From contig CM034539.1 of assembly GCA_020002185.1 (NCBI GenBank), positions 34,167,276-34,231,275 of the forward strand: 64,000 bases of DNA, given 5' to 3'. Each line of letters begins with the position of its first letter. The stretch's first letter is position 1. This document shows, piece by piece, positions 10,407-21,950 of the stretch. The notes beneath the pieces are model-generated. The model saw only the letters and a program-made list of their open reading frames with translations. It had not been told where the DNA came from and searched no databases. The position numbers and the translations under genes are program-made. The stretch comes from Paraescarpia echinospica. Lineage: Eukaryota > Annelida > Polychaeta > Sabellida > Siboglinidae.

Positions 10407-10580
10407 CTGGTTATTGCGAACGAGTCCCTGGTGTCAAGCACGGCTATGTGGAGAGCACTACCTCAGTTCTCACTAACGGCCTCGCCACGTACAAGTGTTT
10501 TGAAGGTTTCACAATAAGCAACAACGCTAAAACGAAATGCTTAGACAACAGGACATGGGACAGTCAACCAACATGTACAG
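10407..10580 (+). CDS. Exon: Sushi/CCP 2
   Basis: Acceptor GTGTCCCAG, donor G|GTGCGT, phase 1-1. It encodes a whole module: YCERVPGVKHGYV, TYKCFEGF, KTKCLDNRTWDSQPTC. Four cysteines and the conserved Trp are in place. The neighbouring CCPs suggest complement-control-like or adhesion function. Confidence 0.92.
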
Positions 10581-10869
10581 GTGCGTATCATGTATAAGTA
10601 TTAGGATGTTAATGAACTACGTGGCACTTGTGCAATCTCGAAGATATTCGCACAGTCGTATAAATGCACTTCTACGCTGTTCCCTGCACAGGGACGAGGG
10701 CCAGGATTAGTATCGTCGAACTATTCGTTCTGTTTTATCTCTATATGACTTACTCTCAGCAACCTTCCCTTTCTCCTGCGACCTGTTGTTGATCCGCGTC
10801 TGCCCTCTTTGCAAGTTTGCCTGTACTTATCACCGGTATTCCTGTATGGATGCATTCCGTACCAACCTC

Positions 10870-10945
10870 TTTACTCAGGTCGGTCATCCTTCTTCTTATA
10901 TACATATATATGTATATAGGAAGAAGGATGACCGACCTGAGTAAA
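10870..10945. repeat. 76-bp palindrome
   Basis: The arms TTTACTCAGGTCGGTCATCC (10870 onward) and GGATGACCGACCTGAGTAAA (ending 10945) are perfect complements over 26 bases. The centre (10896-10919) is itself a TATATACATATATATGTATA-type palindrome. Only one mismatched pair breaks the whole. TA-rich simple repeats follow to about 11035. Confidence 0.9.
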
Positions 10946-11540
10946 TATATATATATACATATATAAATAAATATATATATATATTCATATATATATATAT
11001 ATATATATATACATAATAACATTATATATATATATACGTCTAACACCTACCAAATATGCATAAGTCGCGTCCTTAGGCAGACCATTGTTTTTAAGCAGAC
11101 CAAAGCCAGTGTCCAGGTCACGACATTGAGATAATTTACCCGTTGTGTTACAAAAATAATGCACCCGGTGATAAGGCGGCAGCTATTTTGCGTTAAAAAG
11201 CGTTCCATATTTTTTATCAGTGGACTTTTGTTAATGGTGTATTTTCGTGATCAACTCGTTGTCTTAGTGAAACGTTGTCCTGATGTGTTACGTTTTATGT
11301 TGTGCGCCAGCACCGAGTAAATAGGATAACATGAGTTGAACTTGCAATTCAACGTAATCATATACAGTTTCAACCCGATATATTTCAGTATAACTAAATG
11401 CGATGCGTCACTGTGTTTTTGTTCAAATAATTATCAACAGAAAGTGTTACAATGATATCTGAAGTAACACTTTCAATATTTATCACATGGTTAACCATAA
11501 CATCTTTAAGTATGGTGACGAAAAAACATTCTCCTTTCAG

Positions 11541-11732
11541 CTGATGTGTGCATTAGTCTTGTCCCTCTGCCTGCAACCATAACTCATGGTGAAGTGAATG
11601 TAACTGATGACAACAAATATGGCAGCGTGGTGGTGTATGAGTGTGAAGAAGGCTACCAGATTGATGGAGTGCCTCGCACGTACTGCCAAGGGAGAACGTG
11701 GAAGCACGGAAACATCAAACCTATTTGCACGG
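11541..11732 (+). CDS. Exon: Sushi/CCP 3
   Basis: Acceptor TCTCCTTTCAG, donor G|GTGGGC, phase 1-1. The module reads VCISLVPLPATITHGEV, VVVYECEEGYQIDG, TYCQGRTWKHG and PICTG, with all four Cys and the Trp. One predicted N-glycosylation site (NVT) lies after THGEV. Confidence 0.92.
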
Positions 11733-11899
11733 GTGGGCCATGCTTGCATTTTTCGCTATCCTTCGTGTAAATACAACAGTTTACATCGGGATGTGTAAAG
11801 CATCTCATGTGGCAACGCTAATGTATTAATACGTAAATATTTGTAGCCGTAATTTATTATTTTGCAATACGAAATCATATCAATTGACCATACTTGCAG

Positions 11900-12088
11900 C
11901 ATCGCAAATCAGTACAATTTATTTTGATGAAACTCTGCTGAAGACTCAAGCATTTGAAAAGGGGGAAAGGTGGGACCAACTGATTGTTAAAATAAGCATG
12001 TTAGACGAAGTTGCAAAGATCTTTGAAATTGTCGTGCAACACCTAATCGACAGTTTTTGTCGTGTCAAGTATATATCAAATGACTTAT
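11900..12088 (+). CDS. Candidate orphan exon, unrecognised
   Basis: An open stretch of 63 codons lies between an acceptor (CATACTTGCAG) and a strong donor (T|GTAAGT), both exactly in phase 1 like the surrounding module exons. The peptide includes STIYFDETLL, ERWDQLIVKI and IVVQHLIDSF and has one or two Cys. No domain is recognised and it looks partly helical. Skipping it leaves the frame intact (11732 joins 12950), so it could be an alternative cassette or chance. Confidence 0.35.
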
Positions 12089-12949
12089 GTAAGTGTAATT
12101 GATTGTGGTTAATGTCAGAAATATTTGTGGCAGATCGTGCTCAAAATGTTTTCTTTATTACTCTGCATTATTGACTGCTATATACTAACCCTTGATGAGG
12201 TCAGTGATAACTTAGTGTTGTCAGTTGATCGTCTGTTACAATGAAGTATAATCAAGTTCACATAATTATGCTAACGTTTAAGAATATATTATATTGATAA
12301 ATGCACTAAAATCACAATATAATATACTATATGTGTTGTTGGCATTTTTAATACTTTGTCTTTCGTACTGTGCATATCCATTAACAAACACATACATGCA
12401 CGCCCCAAACCACTAGTTAGTGCATTTAATATGACTTTGTGCTCCAATATGACTGCAAACTAAGACAATTGAGATAAAGTTGATATTGCTTAGCGTTTCA
12501 TTGTCAATTGAGTATTGCATTTTCCCAGTCACATCGCAATACTGTAATGTGCTTATGAAGGCTGATTACGTTCGCGCTAGTCAACTAATCACAATTCCTC
12601 AAAACTATGTTTTATACAATGCAACTATTATTATATGTAAATACGCGATGTGTATTTTGTATGGTATTGTATTTGTTATACGGCAAGTTTTAAAGCACTC
12701 AACATGTGTACCTCTTTACCTGCAAACTGTTTATAATTGAATGTATATATCTTGCACCTGTCAAACCTTATGCGTTCTGATAACCATTATTGATGGTGAT
12801 AGTTTTCTGCTGTACGATGTTCGATAGTGTTTATATTACCTCGTAACTACGACAGTAACACAATGTTCTATGGTTAATCAGTTAATCAAAACCAAAGTTA
12901 AACCAAGAGCATGCATGTAAGTAATCGTACTAGTTTTTGTGGATTTCAG
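12089..12949. other. Intron, no recognised feature
   Basis: AT-rich sequence. Short open frames around 12480-12740 lack domain character and splice-compatible borders. Confidence 0.4.
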
Positions 12950-13138
12950 GGAAGCCGTGTCTGATTCCACAGAGGATATCACACGCTACTATGTCGCACA
13001 GTGGAGTAGTTATGTTTGGAGATGCACCTGTCACAGTCACTTGTGAAGTCGGATACGGTATCAAAGGCACGAGTGTAACGATGCAGACCATCAAGAGTAA
13101 AGCTGACCAGTCATTCGAAATACCAGACCCATGTCTAG
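12950..13138 (+). CDS. Exon: Sushi/CCP 4, lacking one cysteine
   Basis: Acceptor GTGGATTTCAG, donor G|GTGGGA, phase 1-1. GKPCLIPQRISHATMSHSG, VTVTCEVGYGIKG and IPDPCLG align with a CCP, but the position of the third Cys reads VTMQTIKS and the usual Trp is absent. The C2-C4 disulphide may form while C1 loses its partner. The splice frame is intact, so the exon is probably still used but the fold is likely altered. Confidence 0.8.
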
Positions 13139-13935
13139 GTGGGATTGTGCAGATTTATGTATACTTATATAAATACTATTAACATGAAAACTATATAAAC
13201 AGTGCTGTTATTAAAGCACGCAACAATTAACCTAACATTTTATTAAATCATTACAAAACATACTTATATATTTTGCTTGTCAAATTCACGATTTTGATTT
13301 TCCAAAATAGATATATGTATAGTGTAATTTCATGGATTTCATCATACACATATATATTCATGTTTACAATATACAGGACTTAGCATGTATTAAATAAATA
13401 ATTAATTGCACGTATATCATACAGCTAACATTATTTATTTCAAATGTCCCCTTATTGGATATTTCTTGTATGATTAAAAGCGTGTTTTTCTTTAACTAGA
13501 CATTACACACAACAAAACACCGTGAATGGTATTACCATTCAATCTTGTATTGGTGTGCATATATTGCATTAGGAAATAAGTTCATCATTTAAGTATGTGA
13601 CCACACATTTTCAAACTGAGCAAGTGCTAATAGTAAAGTGGACATTTCCAGTTCCTCTCAAAAAGACCGTTAACCATAGCACTGTGTTGTGCCTAAGACG
13701 GTATTGGATACAAGAAATTGATAGAGTTTTTCATAACAATTGTTAAAAAATCTAAACAATTACTGAAACTTAGACATTATGTTTCTATCAAAATAAAAAA
13801 AGTGGTTCGAAGTAACGTACGGTATTTCACGACCGAACTAGGTCATAATTGCTTGATACATAATTATGCTATTGTTGTGCTGGAACTCGAACTACGATGA
13901 CGTGCATTTCTTAAGAGACTGTGATTACGTTGTAG
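13139..13935. other. Intron, no recognised feature
   Basis: AT-rich, without repeats shared elsewhere in the window as far as I can see. Confidence 0.4.
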
Positions 13936-14055
13936 ATATAAACGAATGTGCTGAAACAAACCTTTGTGCTCATGATTGCCACAACATTGAAGGTTCCTAC
14001 TTCTGTTCCTGCACGCAAGGCTACACACTGAATGCAGACAAGTCTACATGTGAAG
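13936..14055 (+). CDS. Exon: calcium-binding EGF-like domain 1
   Basis: The acceptor ACGTTGTAG gives DINEC after joining the phase-1 G. The exon encodes [17 protein letters not shown], then [13 protein letters not shown] and STCEG: six Cys and the cbEGF signature D.NEC with the hydroxylation-type N..GSY.C.C. The donor G|GTCCGC is weak but in phase 1. Confidence 0.9.
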
Positions 14056-15114
14056 GTCCGCTTTCACCATCAATATCAGTATTTACATTTTGAGTACGCC
14101 CTTCAAATGCTATCAGTGCAAGGGTGTGTCAGTCAACATGTATATGAAGGGTTTGTATTCAAAGCAGTAGGTAGAATTACATTGTTAGGATTAAATATAT
14201 TATTTTATTTTATCATAATTGATTTAGTTACGTATTTCCGATTAGTCTTAACTATTTACAGAGTCATATAATTAGATTGCTATAACGAGTAGTACCTTTG
14301 CCTTCTCTCCTATTGGTACTGGCCCCACTCTGGCTGACAATAAATTGGCCCTGTGCAAGGCTTTAATGTCACTGTGCGTTGTTATGGCGGCTATTCCCTT
14401 GTCTATTATATGGTGTAACGTTGGACGTGTCTGGTATTATATTGTAATGACATGTTGTTATTACGATGATCACTAGTATTACAGTTACGCTGTCTGCTAA
14501 TGTGTTATTTTTTATGTTAGTTGATATAACAATTAAAGAAAATAGTTACATAAGATTAAATTACATTACTGCCACTGTTTTCCCTATGGGGATGTCGATA
14601 ACAAGTCAATCTCATTTAAGTGAAACATAGATACATGTTAATACATGCTATGGAATGCTGGCAAAACATGAATACATTAAATTTAAACAGGTATGTGCAT
14701 AGTATAAATAAAATAGGCCCATGTTTGTGTTTTACTACTTCAACACGGAGTTTGGTTAAACAGAGTGAATTTGGCTGATGAAATATTTCAACCTATTGGA
14801 ATTTACACTCACAAAGAATAAATTAAACAGAATGCCAGTTGTGGGATTCCAATTCCTCCAAATAATCGTAGAATGTTCTAAATTATAAAACATAGAATGA
14901 TTTACACAGAATATATTCAAGTGATAGCTACGGCTTCTGCATTTTATAATGTTATACTTTGTGTTGTTTTCAACTCACATTTATGTTAAACAACAGCATT
15001 TTTCTCCTGCAATAAATTGTCATGTACTTGCAGATGCGTACTCTGTAAGTGTTGCCTTTCAGGATTAATTATATAACAAATTGTATTATGTTTGTTTTGT
15101 TGCGATAATTGTAG
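14056..15114. other. Intron, no recognised feature
   Basis: AT-rich sequence without exons or clear repeat copies. Confidence 0.4.
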
Positions 15115-15282
15115 ATAACAATGAATGTCTGCGTGGGAACGGTGGATGTTCTCACATGTGTGCCAATTTTGTGGGTGGCTTCGCGTGCTCCTGTCCAACT
15201 GGATACACGCTTTACCTGGGCGAAAACTTCAATGGGTTTGATATCGTAATGGACACCTTAGATATCAATCGAACATGTGTGC
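15115..15282 (+). CDS. Exon: EGF-like domain 2 (cbEGF-type)
   Basis: Acceptor ATAATTGTAG, donor C|GTAAGT, phase 1-1. NNECLRGNGGCSHMCANFV, then GGFACSCPTGYTL, gives five Cys. The sixth follows an unusually long loop (about 25 residues including LGENFNGFDI) in RTCVR. The expanded last loop is atypical; similar long loops occur in matrilin/fibulin-type EGFs. Confidence 0.88.
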
Positions 15283-15294
15283 GTAAGTATTTAC

Positions 15295-15395
15295 GACATA
15301 TATATATATATATACACACATGTATATATATATATATACGTATATGTATATGTGTATGTGTGTGTGCGCGCGCGTGTGCGCGCGTGTGTGTGTGT
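15295..15395. repeat. (TA)n and (GT/GC)n simple repeats
   Basis: TA runs followed by GTGTGTGCGCGCGCGT, directly after the EGF 2 donor. Confidence 0.9.
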
Positions 15396-15527
15396 ACAGA
15401 AAGATATATGGGGGTGTGTGTGTAGTCGAATTACCGTGGGAAGTATGTTTAATTAATTCATTTGTTTTACCTACTGTACGTCTTAGAAGATGATAATTAT
15501 ACTATTATGAGTGACTGAGATAGGGAG

Positions 15528-15702
15528 GCATGGAGGCAGAGAGGCAGAGAGGCAGAGAGGCAGAGAGGCAGAGAGGCAGAGAGGCAGAGAGGCATAGAGA
15601 CGGAGAATCAGAGAGACGGAGAGACAGAGAGACGGAGAGACAGAGAGACGGAGAGACAAAGAGACAGAGAGACAGAGAGACAGAGAGACAGAGAGACAGA
15701 GT
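15528..15702. repeat. 8-bp minisatellite, GGCAGAGA grading into GAGACAGA
   Basis: About 8 copies of GGCAGAGA, then about 13 copies of GAGACRGA variants. Both strands read as artefactual open frames rich in Arg/Glu or Ser/Leu. Confidence 0.95.
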
Positions 15703-15896
15703 TACATACTTGACATGTATAGCTTTCAAGGACATTATGCTGCTGCATGTTAGCACATAATGCTGTACACGTCTTAACAACTATGACATGGAAGTACCAC
15801 AACTTCAGTGAGGTTGTCACTGAATGTATACATGTTTTTATTGATACACAACGATTGAAACATGTGGCTAATTTGTGATGCGTTGTCGTCACACAG

Positions 15897-16106
15897 GAAA
15901 GACGTGTGGTAAACCACCTCGTGCTGTAACACACGGCCGGGTTCTCTTCAACGACAACAAGAGATACTTTTATTTCGGAGATCAGTTGGAGATTCTATGT
16001 GATCTTGGATACGCCATTGGTGACGGAAAGGCATCCAACATCAATTCGATGATGATATCATGCTTGTCCAACCAGAAGTGGGATGCGATATTCCAAAATT
16101 GCACCG
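15897..16106 (+). CDS. Exon: Sushi/CCP 5
   Basis: Acceptor CGTCACACAG, donor G|GTAAGG, phase 1-1. KTCGKPPRAVTHGRVLF, LEILCDLGYAIGDG, MISCLSNQKWDAIFQNCTG carry four Cys and the Trp. NCT gives a potential N-glycosylation site overlapping Cys4. The next exon is 9.4 kb away. Confidence 0.92.
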
Positions 16107-16489
16107 GTAAGGCAACATTGTTTATATACATGTAACTGGCTGCATTGGTTCGAACTGTAAGGTACATTTCACAACTGAGTAAAAGCCAAAACACATCTGC
16201 AGGTTAAAGGTACCTGTTTTATTTATTTTTGAAACAATAAACATTTTACTACCAGTTTTAATCATGCAATTTGGAATTATTATTTTTAGAAAGTTTTTGA
16301 TGTGTATATAGGATGGCATGATATACCTAACTTTTATGTTGTCTGTCTCTGAAACTATAAGTATTTGGTTGGTAGAGTTCAGCCACCCATAACTTCGCAA
16401 CACCAAATATCTTATGGTCTGAACTCTGAACCGTCACATAATATCAAACCATTACATACAGCACACAAGCATGCACACACATTGTAAAA

Positions 16490-16870
16490 TTACTAGCTTA
16501 CATTCATAAGGAACAATTTTGGAGAAAGTCGGATATTTTAAATACGTCGGTTTTATGGTCACCTCTACAACCAAAGATATTAAGATCAGGAAGATACTGA
16601 TAGCAGTTGATCAACTAAGGGCAATTTCGGAATCTACACTCCTACACTAGATCAAGCAGTGCTTGCGAACTGCAACAACTAAATGGGTGCTGTATAGGAA
16701 TGCTGTATATGAATCCAATTCGACATCAACTTAAAGACCATATAACAAATGCACAGCTGTTTTCATATATCAACGCAGTTACCCATATGTTTCAATAAAG
16801 AATGCTAAAATTTACCAGACGATGCTACTTACGCAATTATGAAATTATAACCAAGACCATCCTGTGCCAG
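16490..16870 (+). mobile_element. LINE ORF2 C-terminal fragment
   Basis: Broken frames read FKYVGFMVTSTTKDIKIRK and VDQLRAISES, resembling the post-RT region of non-LTR ORF2 (KYLGSIVTS...I..R). The same stretch recurs inverted at about 28874-29086, and its first 60 bases recur at about 29205-29265 (TAGCTTACA..GATAAGAAACAA). Confidence 0.6.
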
Positions 16871-17082
16871 CTAGCACACTTAAGAACAAGTTAGTGCAGA
16901 CCAGCATATAAATCTAGTGATTCGCTGAAGGGAAATGTGATACTGGAAACGGGAAGTAAGGAGGTAAGAACGGCCATGGAAGAGGAGGCATCTAAAGAGG
17001 AATTGTGGTAGCCAACATGGGTCTACCCCAGTAGCTAACATGAGTGAGTCTGTGAGCAGGCACCCATATTTTCCCAAAACAT

Positions 17083-20000
17083 TGTCGTGTCTCCCTAAAA
17101 TAATTTCTCTGCATTTTTTATTAGTCCATGTCATCTAGGAAAAATATCCGCTGGCTGTGGATTTCACATCCGCTTGCCTTTTTCAGAATCCAAGATGGCC
17201 GACAAGATGGCCGCCGAAATGCCAGAAAGACAAAACTTCTGAACGAATTGACTTAAGAAAGTGATCTTTGGGTCCAGACTTAGGTTTTTTGGGGCAAGGA
17301 ATCTATTTCCGAGGTTTTCACAAGGATTGGTTCAGTTGTTATTCCAGAAAAATCCAATATGGCTGCCAAAATGACTACCGAAACGCCAAAACGCCTTAAA
17401 ATTCTCATAACTTTAGAATTATATGAGACTGAGTGATGATGTTGGTGTCAAAATAATGTTTTCTTAGGATGCTAAATTCACTGGGGTATGTTTGGCGATG
17501 TTTATAAAATAAGGTCATGTAAAATAGGTGTAAATCAAGGCCATTTGAGGTCTTGAAACTTTAAAATGTTTTAGAATTTGAGCGTTAAAATAAAAACAAA
17601 GCAAATCAAAGCTTCTTTCATGGGGGTTTTGATGCTGACAAATCTAAATACCTACATCATATGTACACCTGAAGGTAAAATTCACATGCTAAAGGTCAAG
17701 GTCATTTGGCGTCCTGGAATCTTTATAATGCCATAGCTAGACCATTAATAGGTCAAACTGTGTGATCTCTGACTCTTCAGTATACTGCACTTACCACAGT
17801 CTCATCACCTTCTTTCATTCCCTGAATTTTTGTCACTTCGATAAACAAGACGTGCAAAATAATGTATACGTTATACAGCCCACTCTGCACTTGAGTCATT
17901 ATACTTTTAGACCATCAATTTATGTCCGAGGCATAAGAATGTCCATAAAAAGTTATATTTCACAAGACACCAACTTTCCTTTTATTGCGCAGTGTAAACA
18001 TGTATTTTGCTGTATAGGCGCATGCAAAAATGAATGTGACATTTCTTCAAACATATGTTTTTATAAGGAGTAATCTCGTATGCCAGGTAGGCCAAAACAG
18101 GTTGTCTGAGTTGACAGTATCTGTAAGCGCATGATTTACGTGGCATCCATATTAAAATAATACGTTTCCGTTAATTTAATGTATAAGCTATAGTTAGCTA
18201 TTTCTAGATTTCCCATAAATTTTTGTAATTTAAAAATGGATACGGGCCACTTTAGATTTGTTCGTGACTATTTTCAATAACCTTACCCACCCAAGTTTGC
18301 ATTGACACACAGCTTACACAATAACGCTTTTTTCATTCGAATGGAAAGCTTAACGTTTTGGACCAGGAGGCCATCTACGCCAAAGTCATAGGTCAGCCTA
18401 CCTAAAAATCAATGCTCTAGAAAAACCTTTCTGAGGAAGTCACATTGAGGGCTTGGGGCTCTCCGACTGCTGTTGTCATTGATGTCTCCGCTTCTCTCTG
18501 GACAATTAATTGGCCTGCAACGGGCTCAGTCCAGACGTTTTTTCAAGGCTTCAAAGTCTGGTTGGCCACCAAACTCTTTGAAAGCGACATGTACTTGGCG
18601 GACTACTCAACCGAGAGCAGGACCCGAGCAGCGCAACCTGCAGTGTCCCATGATCGTGCAGTCTCCCATTCATAGCCGAACATATGTTGACATCCCAGAA
18701 ACTGTGACGAAACTCTCCGATATCATCTCACAGGTTCTTGTACTGCATGACATAAGTGGATGTGATACTGTGGCAGCCACTTACGGAGTTAGAAAGGTAA
18801 ACGCTATATCAGTAGCAAAAAAAGGATTGAAACTCGACACTACCGGTAAAGTTGATAGTAATATGGAGCAGGTCGACAGGGAGATAACTGCATTTATGGT
18901 TGCATGTTATGCTAGCAAGCTGAAGTGTGACTGCATGACAGAGTGCCGTGAGCGCATGTGAGCGCTGAAAACTGGAACGAGTACTGCCTCTGCCCCCAAA
19001 CTTTGATCTCTCCCACCAACAACTCAGGCATTTGTCCAGACTGTGCTCAGATGCCATTACCAGGTTGCACAATGGTATAGAGCCCTAGAATCGGACCCCT
19101 CTCCCATCAAACCAGTAGAATTGGGATGGGAGGCAAACCATGCCAACAAAGTCCTATATCCTCGCACGTTTTGGGGGGAGTATCCTAGCTCCTGAGCCTG
19201 TACTCTAGCTCATACGATGCTGTTGTGAGTATGAATGACCCTGTAAAGGCAACAACTGCGGATGTACTGGGCGCCAAGTCTCATGCACCATCTTCTGTGC
19301 CTGTGAGGGAGGATTTGAATGCAACAACCCATTCAATAGGAAGGTGTCTACTGAGGATGAAGATGACGAGGATGTGTCAGATAAGATCAGTACGTTATTG
19401 ATGAGTCTATCGAGGACCAGGAGTAATTGTGTCATAATATTAATGAGGCACATAATGAAGGCGTTTTGGTAATTGTTTTGATATAATTATGTCCAGTTGA
19501 TCATCCAAAAGTTATATTATACTTAGACAGTGATGGTTACAGCTACCTGGTGTGCTCTATCATGAAGTCGAAGTAATATTTTCATAATAATAATACTAAT
19601 ATATTGATATGCAGGTTTTCTGAAACGGTCACAAGTCACTGTCACTTACACTATATATGTTTACTGATAATATGTAGAGGAGTTAATACTGAATTGTAAT
19701 CATTAATTAGCCTGTTCATTAGATATGTTCGTTTCAATTTTATTATTTTATATCAACACACAAATATCATCAATAGTTGTTGGCTTAAGATATTTAGCCT
19801 TCTGACATCCATTTTGGAGAACATATGATAATTTTACCGCATAAGGATTCCTCAAATCGTCATGAAAACTCCAGAATCAGAACCTTCGTGAGCCAAAAAA
19901 CCTATATCCAAACAATATCGTCGTTCTACGTAAACTAGTTCCTAAATTATGGCAGTTTATAGCATGTTTATCATTTCGGCAGTCATTTTGGCAGCCATAA

Positions 20001-20276
20001 TGGATTGTTCTGCAATAATATCTTAACCAATCATGATGTAAACCTCAAATGTAGATTCCTTGCCCCAAGACCTATGTCTAGACCCCAAGGTCACCTTCCT
20101 AAGTCAATTCGTTCAGAAGTTATGTCATTTCTAGCATTACGGCGGCCATCTTGTCGGCCATCTTGGATTCTGAAAAAGGCAAGCACGTGTGAAGTCCACA
20201 CCCAGTGGATTTTGTTACTAAATGACATGGACTAATAACACATGCAACGAAGTTATTTTAGGGAGACATGACAAGG
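17083..20276. mobile_element. 3.2-kb element with long inverted termini
   Basis: TGTCGTGTCTCCCTAAAATAA at the left end mirrors TTATTTTAGGGAGACATGACA at the right. The arms remain alignable for roughly 450 bp, passing through CCATGTCAT, TTTTTCAGAATCCAAGATGG and ATGGCTGCCAAAATGACT. Between the arms lies a broken ORF (18440-19450). The size and long TIRs suggest a DNA transposon. No recognisable transposase catalytic motif was seen, so the superfamily is open. Confidence 0.8.
18440..19450 (+). pseudogene. Degenerate ORF of a repeated, transposon-carried family (SGCDT motif)
   Basis: Fragments in shifting frames include VLHDISGCDTVAATYG, CYASKLKCDCMTECRERM and, after frameshifts, QVAQWYRALESDP and LGWEANHANK. 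From memory this resembles multicopy invertebrate ORFs with a SGCDT motif and, in some members, a C-terminal cysteine-rich region. Stops after about 19160 break it. The element at 20.7-23.4 kb carries a related ORF (CTSAFKGKGN, MYGLA). Function unknown. Confidence 0.6.
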
Positions 20277-21386
20277 TCTTCTGGTTGAGCCACTGGACTA
20301 TAATAACACATAAATAAATAACTTTAAATCAATTTCGTAATGTTTTATGATTTATATCGTCAATTTGTTGACCAGGGGCTTATCTCAGAGGAGACACACT
20401 TACAAAACTCTAAACGTAGCCCATTAATATTAATTAATATTCAATATGTTCATTTGTAGAATGGTACACATGTGTAAATCAAATGTTTCTGAAGTATAAT
20501 ATAATACCGACCCGAATTGTAATGATGAATCCCATCGGATAATGCTATGCAAATTTTATGAAGACATTGTTAATTCACTCAGGGATGCCTCTGAAGTAAT
20601 ACCTACTAAGACGCATAACATGTCTTCGAAGCGCGCCGTTCTTGGTTGGGATGATATGGTCAGAGACTCCCACCAGGTTGCTAGAGTCTTTTCTCATACG
20701 GCGGTCTGCAGAGTCCACGACACAGTCCTTTTAGCACAGTCGGAAGGTATGCCCCCCCAAGCACCCAGTGGATTTCTAAATGAAACTTACTTTTTTGCAA
20801 TCCTGAAGGTCTCTAGTGAACAGATTTGAATGTTCACATTTCGAAATAATGTCCGAAGGGATCCGTTTGGCGGCCATCTTGGATTTTGTTACGCGCGACT
20901 GGTAAAATCAAGGATACCCATAACTTTTGAACCATTCATCGTACAAAGAAAAATAAACCGACGTTTTCATATAAGTGTGGCATGAGGAATCGCTTGAGAT
21001 GGTTATTTTAACGATTCAAACATATTTATTGCTTCAAAATGAACATAAGACTATATTTTCATGCCTGAAATCGAGTCAAATACTAAGTTAAGCATTTTAT
21101 GCCACTATTAGGCAGAAAATGGGCTAATTATGAGTCCAATAAAAATGGAAACTACACGAAATCTACCCACTACGATCAGTATCTACGTCTACTCAAGAAC
21201 TATCTACCCGAAACTTACCCTCGACACTACACACTAATCATCTTCATTGCCAAGAAGCAGCTCATCATAGTCAAACTGCTGATCATCTTCCACTTCTCCC
21301 TCCTCCTCCTCAGCAGCTTCCTCAAGCAAGTCAATGAGTGGGGGAGGCAAGATACCACACTGGCTCCAGTACACCCTCCTCAGTCT

Positions 21387-21950
21387 TCACCCATCCTTGT
21401 CCATCATCCAGACCCAGAGCAGCAGGTGGCAGAGCTGTCGCTTGTTTTCTTCATTGGCCAGGAACAGCTTGAAGTCGGCGGGTTTCCTGGTGGCCGGGCA
21501 ATCGATGATGTATTTCTTTGAGAAGCCACGGCGCAATCTCTCCTGTGCCTTGATAGAGTCTGCATGATAGCAGTCAGTGGAGAACACAAAGTTCTTTTTG
21601 GCAGCCATATGCTCCAGCATCTGGAGGCAAATGTCACCGTTCGTATGGGGCAGACTGGTGAGCACGTGTCAGAGAGCCATGCCATCCTGGATGTGGATCG
21701 CGTGTTTTGGGTAGGGCAACTCCTCGGGGATGTCATTTAGCAAGAAGTGTAGCATGGAGGCCTTGTTCGTTTTGGCGAAGAATCCGTCGGGGGTGCCGAG
21801 GCTGGGAGGAACATGGGTGAGGGAGTATCGCATCAGTTCATCAAGGTCGAGAGGCTCATCCAGGAGCTGCGACTTGATAAGAATCATAAAGGCCAGGTTG
21901 CTCTGTTCTGCTGCCAAAAAAAATTTGTGTTCTCCACTGACTGCTATCAT
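21387..21950 (-). pseudogene. Minus-strand copy of the foldback element's ORF
   Basis: Reading leftward from 21950, the frame encodes DEPLDLDELMRYSLTHVPPS, DGFFAKTNKASMLHFLL and, after a break near 21669, FVFSTDCYHADSIKAQERLR and KYIIDCPATRKPADFKLFLA. The latter stretch repeats on the + strand at 21927-22110 with few changes. It represents the left arm of the palindrome. Confidence 0.7.

Noticed and set aside
15505..15934. Ser/Leu- and Arg/Glu-rich open frames
   Set aside because: Created by the 8-bp minisatellite.
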